Source of the DNA: Paraeggerthella hongkongensis
GTDB lineage: Bacteria > Actinomycetota > Coriobacteriia > Coriobacteriales > Eggerthellaceae
DNA length: 64,000 nucleotides
Direction: 5' to 3'
NCBI RefSeq assembly: GCF_003340345.1
Contig: NZ_PPTQ01000008.1
Span: forward strand, 62,001-126,000
Shown here: piece after piece, positions 62,396 to 64,000 of the stretch
Layout of the letters: the number at the start of each line of letters is the position of its first letter
Numbering within the stretch: the first letter of the stretch is position 1
Program-made: the position numbers and the translations under genes
Notes under the pieces: model-generated
What the model was told of the DNA's origin: nothing
The model's database searches: none
Seen by the model: the letters and a program-made list of their open reading frames with translations, nothing else

Positions 62396-63253
62396 CTAGT
62401 CTTCGCAGCCATCGCGATCGTCGGGGTTTTCCAGACGCTCGCCAGCGTCGTGGTTGCGGGCGTCCTGCGCCCGAAACTCAGACACGAACCCGGCCGAGAA
62501 TATGCCCGCCGGAATGGCCACCACGCCGATGGACAGCACCATGGTGACGAACCCGACGAAGCGTCCCAGCGCCGTAACGGGCACCAGGTCTCCGTACCCG
62601 GTCGACGTAATGGTGGTCATGGCCCAGTACATGCCCGTGAGCACGCTGTCAAACTTATCGGGCTGCACCGGGTTCTCCACTTGGTACATGAGCACGCTTG
62701 CCGTAACGGTGAGCAGGCCCAGCACCATGAACGACGCGATGATCTCGGACCGGCGCTTGTGAAAGACGCGCGCGATGGAGCGTAGACCCCGCATGTAGCG
62801 GGACAGCTTGATGAGGCGGATCAGGCGCACGATGCGCGCGGCGTTAAGCGCCGAAGGCGATACCGGAACAAGAAACACCAGCAAACCGGGCAGAAACGCC
62901 AGCAAATCGATAACGCCCATGGGCGAGAGCGCGTAGCGGGCGCGGGCGCGCAGCGGCGACAGCCCGGCGTGCGCAAGGTCGGCCACCCACAGCCGTGCAA
63001 GGTACTCCACGCCGAAGCATACGCTCGATGCCAGTCCGAACGCCAGGAAAACCTGGGAGAGCGCATAGGGAACCCCGGGGTTCGAGTCGACGAACACCAG
63101 CAACGCGTTCAGCACGATCAGGACGAAGAGTCCCACGCCCACGACGCGCGCGAGTCCGTGCGCGCCCGACAAATCTTCGAGCGCCAGGTAAACCTGCTGC
63201 TTGAAGCGCGACGTGCGATCGAACCGCGCTTTCCCTTCTCCCGCCATCGCCAT
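62396..63253 (-). CDS. Voltage-gated-type potassium channel
   Basis: A 285-residue ion channel with six membrane segments. The fourth segment carries regularly spaced positive charges (RIVRLIRLIKLSRYMRGLR), typical of a voltage sensor. The pore has MTTITSTGYGDLVP, with the filter TGYG and Ser where Val/Thr is usual. A short acidic, cytosolic C-terminus follows. It is convergent with the patatin gene, ten bases apart. Confidence 0.9.
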   Translation of the reverse strand: MAMAGEGKARFDRTSRFKQQVYLALEDLSGAHGLARVVGVGLFVLIVLNALLVFVDSNPGVPYALSQVFLAFGLASSVCFGVEYLARLWVADLAHAGLSPLRARARYALSPMGVIDLLAFLPGLLVFLVPVSPSALNAARIVRLIRLIKLSRYMRGLRSIARVFHKRRSEIIASFMVLGLLTVTASVLMYQVENPVQPDKFDSVLTGMYWAMTTITSTGYGDLVPVTALGRFVGFVTMVLSIGVVAIPAGIFSAGFVSEFRAQDARNHDAGERLENPDDRDGCED

Positions 63254-63279
63254 CCGCCCCGTTTCGTCCGAGAGGAACG

Positions 63280-63603
63280 CTACGCCTGCTCGAGCGTGAC
63301 GGCAGTGCCCGAAGCGGTTACCATCAGCATGTTGCCCTGGCCGAGCACCTCGTAGTCGATGTCGACGCCGACCACCGCATGGGCGCCCATTACCGCGGCG
63401 CGCTGCTCAAGCTCCTGAAGCGCTTCGGTGCGCGCCTGAGTAAGCTCCTGCTCGTAGCCTTCGCTGCGCCCGCCTACGATGTTGCGAATCCCCGCGCCGA
63501 AGTCGCGCAGGAAGTTGACGCCCGTGATGACCTCTCCGAAAACGACGCCGTAATAACCAGAGATGCGGTACCCATCGACAGAGGGCGTGGTGGTAACGAT
63601 CAT
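63280..63603 (-). CDS. YbjQ/UPF0145 family protein
   Basis: A 107-residue protein of the YbjQ family, which forms pentameric rings and has been called a heavy-metal-binding domain. It has [15 protein letters not shown] and [18 protein letters not shown] 63601-63603 follows AAGGAG. The function in this organism is not known. Confidence 0.9.
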   Translation of the reverse strand: MIVTTTPSVDGYRISGYYGVVFGEVITGVNFLRDFGAGIRNIVGGRSEGYEQELTQARTEALQELEQRAAVMGAHAVVGVDIDYEVLGQGNMLMVTASGTAVTLEQA

Positions 63604-63673
63604 GAAACGCTCCTTCTCGTAACTGCAGTACGTGTACCTTCGAAGCATACCATGTCTGCCGATGTCTCATTGC

Positions 63674-63681
63674 GATACAAT
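63674..63681 (+). promoter_or_regulatory. Candidate -10 box for the antiporter gene
   Basis: TACAAT (63676-63681) lies about 45 bases upstream of the ATG at 63726. The -35 region is weak (TGTCTG). Confidence 0.3.
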
Positions 63682-63725
63682 GGCACTTCATCAGGACTGA
63701 CGAGAACAACGTGGAAGGGTCCTCA

Positions 63726-64000
63726 TGCCGACCGATCTCATATCCTTGTCCATCATCGCGCTCGTCGCGGCGGCATGCCCCATCGCCGCCAAGCTCATCC
63801 CCAACAAACTGATCCCCGAAACGGTGTTCCTGCTTATAGCGGGCGCGCTGCTGGGCCCCTACATGGCAGGAGCAATCCAGCCGACCGACTCCGTGGACCT
63901 GCTGGCCGACCTGGGACTTGCGTTTCTGTTTTTGCTTGCCGGCTACGAGATCAACCCCAAGAGCCTCACGGGTTCGCAAGGCAAGCGAGGGCTGATCACC
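63726..64000 (+). CDS. Cation/proton antiporter, N-terminal part
   Basis: The first 91 residues of a membrane protein that runs off the right edge. ATG 63726 follows GGAAGGG. The sequence (ISLSIIALVAAACPIAA, LIPETVFLLIAGALLGP, DLGLAFLFLLAGYEINP) fits the start of a CPA2-type sodium or potassium/proton antiporter. The rest of the gene is needed to say more. Confidence 0.82.

Overview
The window is high-GC, densely coded DNA from a Gram-positive-type anaerobe, most likely an actinobacterium of the class Coriobacteriia (Eggerthella/Gordonibacter-like). This is an inference. It rests on the gene set: a membrane pyrophosphatase, a rimP-nusA-rnpM-infB-rbfA-nrnA-truB-ribF operon, a Tat-exported molybdoenzyme with FeS and NrfD subunits, FixABCX, a LytTR system with a 7TM kinase, and a regulatory gene with a C-terminal PucR-type helix-turn-helix. 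No rRNA, tRNA, CRISPR array, prophage or transposase gene was seen.

Layout. 1-1554: a partial minus-strand gene running off the left edge, then a repeat-rich spacer. 1555-5865: membrane pyrophosphatase and an LTA-synthase-like phosphotransferase. 5941-14226 (minus): translation/transcription operon from rimP to ribF. 14567-22538 (minus): CmpB-like membrane protein, GH3 glycosidase, DUF2252 protein, LytTR response regulator and 7TM histidine kinase, with a secreted surface protein read divergently. 23678-28739 (minus): molybdoenzyme, FeS subunit, NrfD anchor and TorD-like chaperone, with a PucR-type regulator divergent at 29072. 30824-39873: metallo-beta-lactamase-fold hydrolase, acyl-CoA synthetase, XRE-cupin regulator, DUF1269 protein, fixX-fixC-etfA-etfB and a divergent enoyl-CoA hydratase. 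40131-42002: lipoprotein and membrane protein. 42715-47836 (minus): ilvD-ilvB-ilvN-ilvC behind an apparent T-box leader. 48494-51706 (plus): inactive-looking C39-like protein, gamma carbonic anhydrase, cysteine synthase. 51780-56798 (minus): WalJ-like hydrolase, purine nucleoside phosphorylase, prmC, prfA, trxB. 56988-64000: msrAB, MATE transporter, a MerR regulator with an internal duplication, trxA, patatin, potassium channel, YbjQ protein and the start of a cation/proton antiporter.

How the parts may work together. FixABCX proteins typically split electrons from NADH between ferredoxin and quinone, and the molybdoenzyme with its NrfD anchor would exchange electrons with the quinone pool. 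The acyl-CoA synthetase and enoyl-CoA hydratase around fixABCX suggest anaerobic CoA-thioester metabolism resembling carnitine or crotonobetaine reduction. The thioredoxin reductase, thioredoxin and MsrAB genes form a thiol repair set.

The most unusual signals are not protein families. A ~142-bp element with palindromic ends occurs twice, in inverted orientation, 48 kb apart. Two further inverted-repeat elements resemble MITEs. Three of these four elements sit just right of short tandem arrays. A perfect 57-bp in-frame duplication lies in the DNA-binding region of a MerR regulator. The ilvD leader looks like a T-box whose apparent specifier codon is GCC (alanine), which is unexpected for a branched-chain amino-acid operon.
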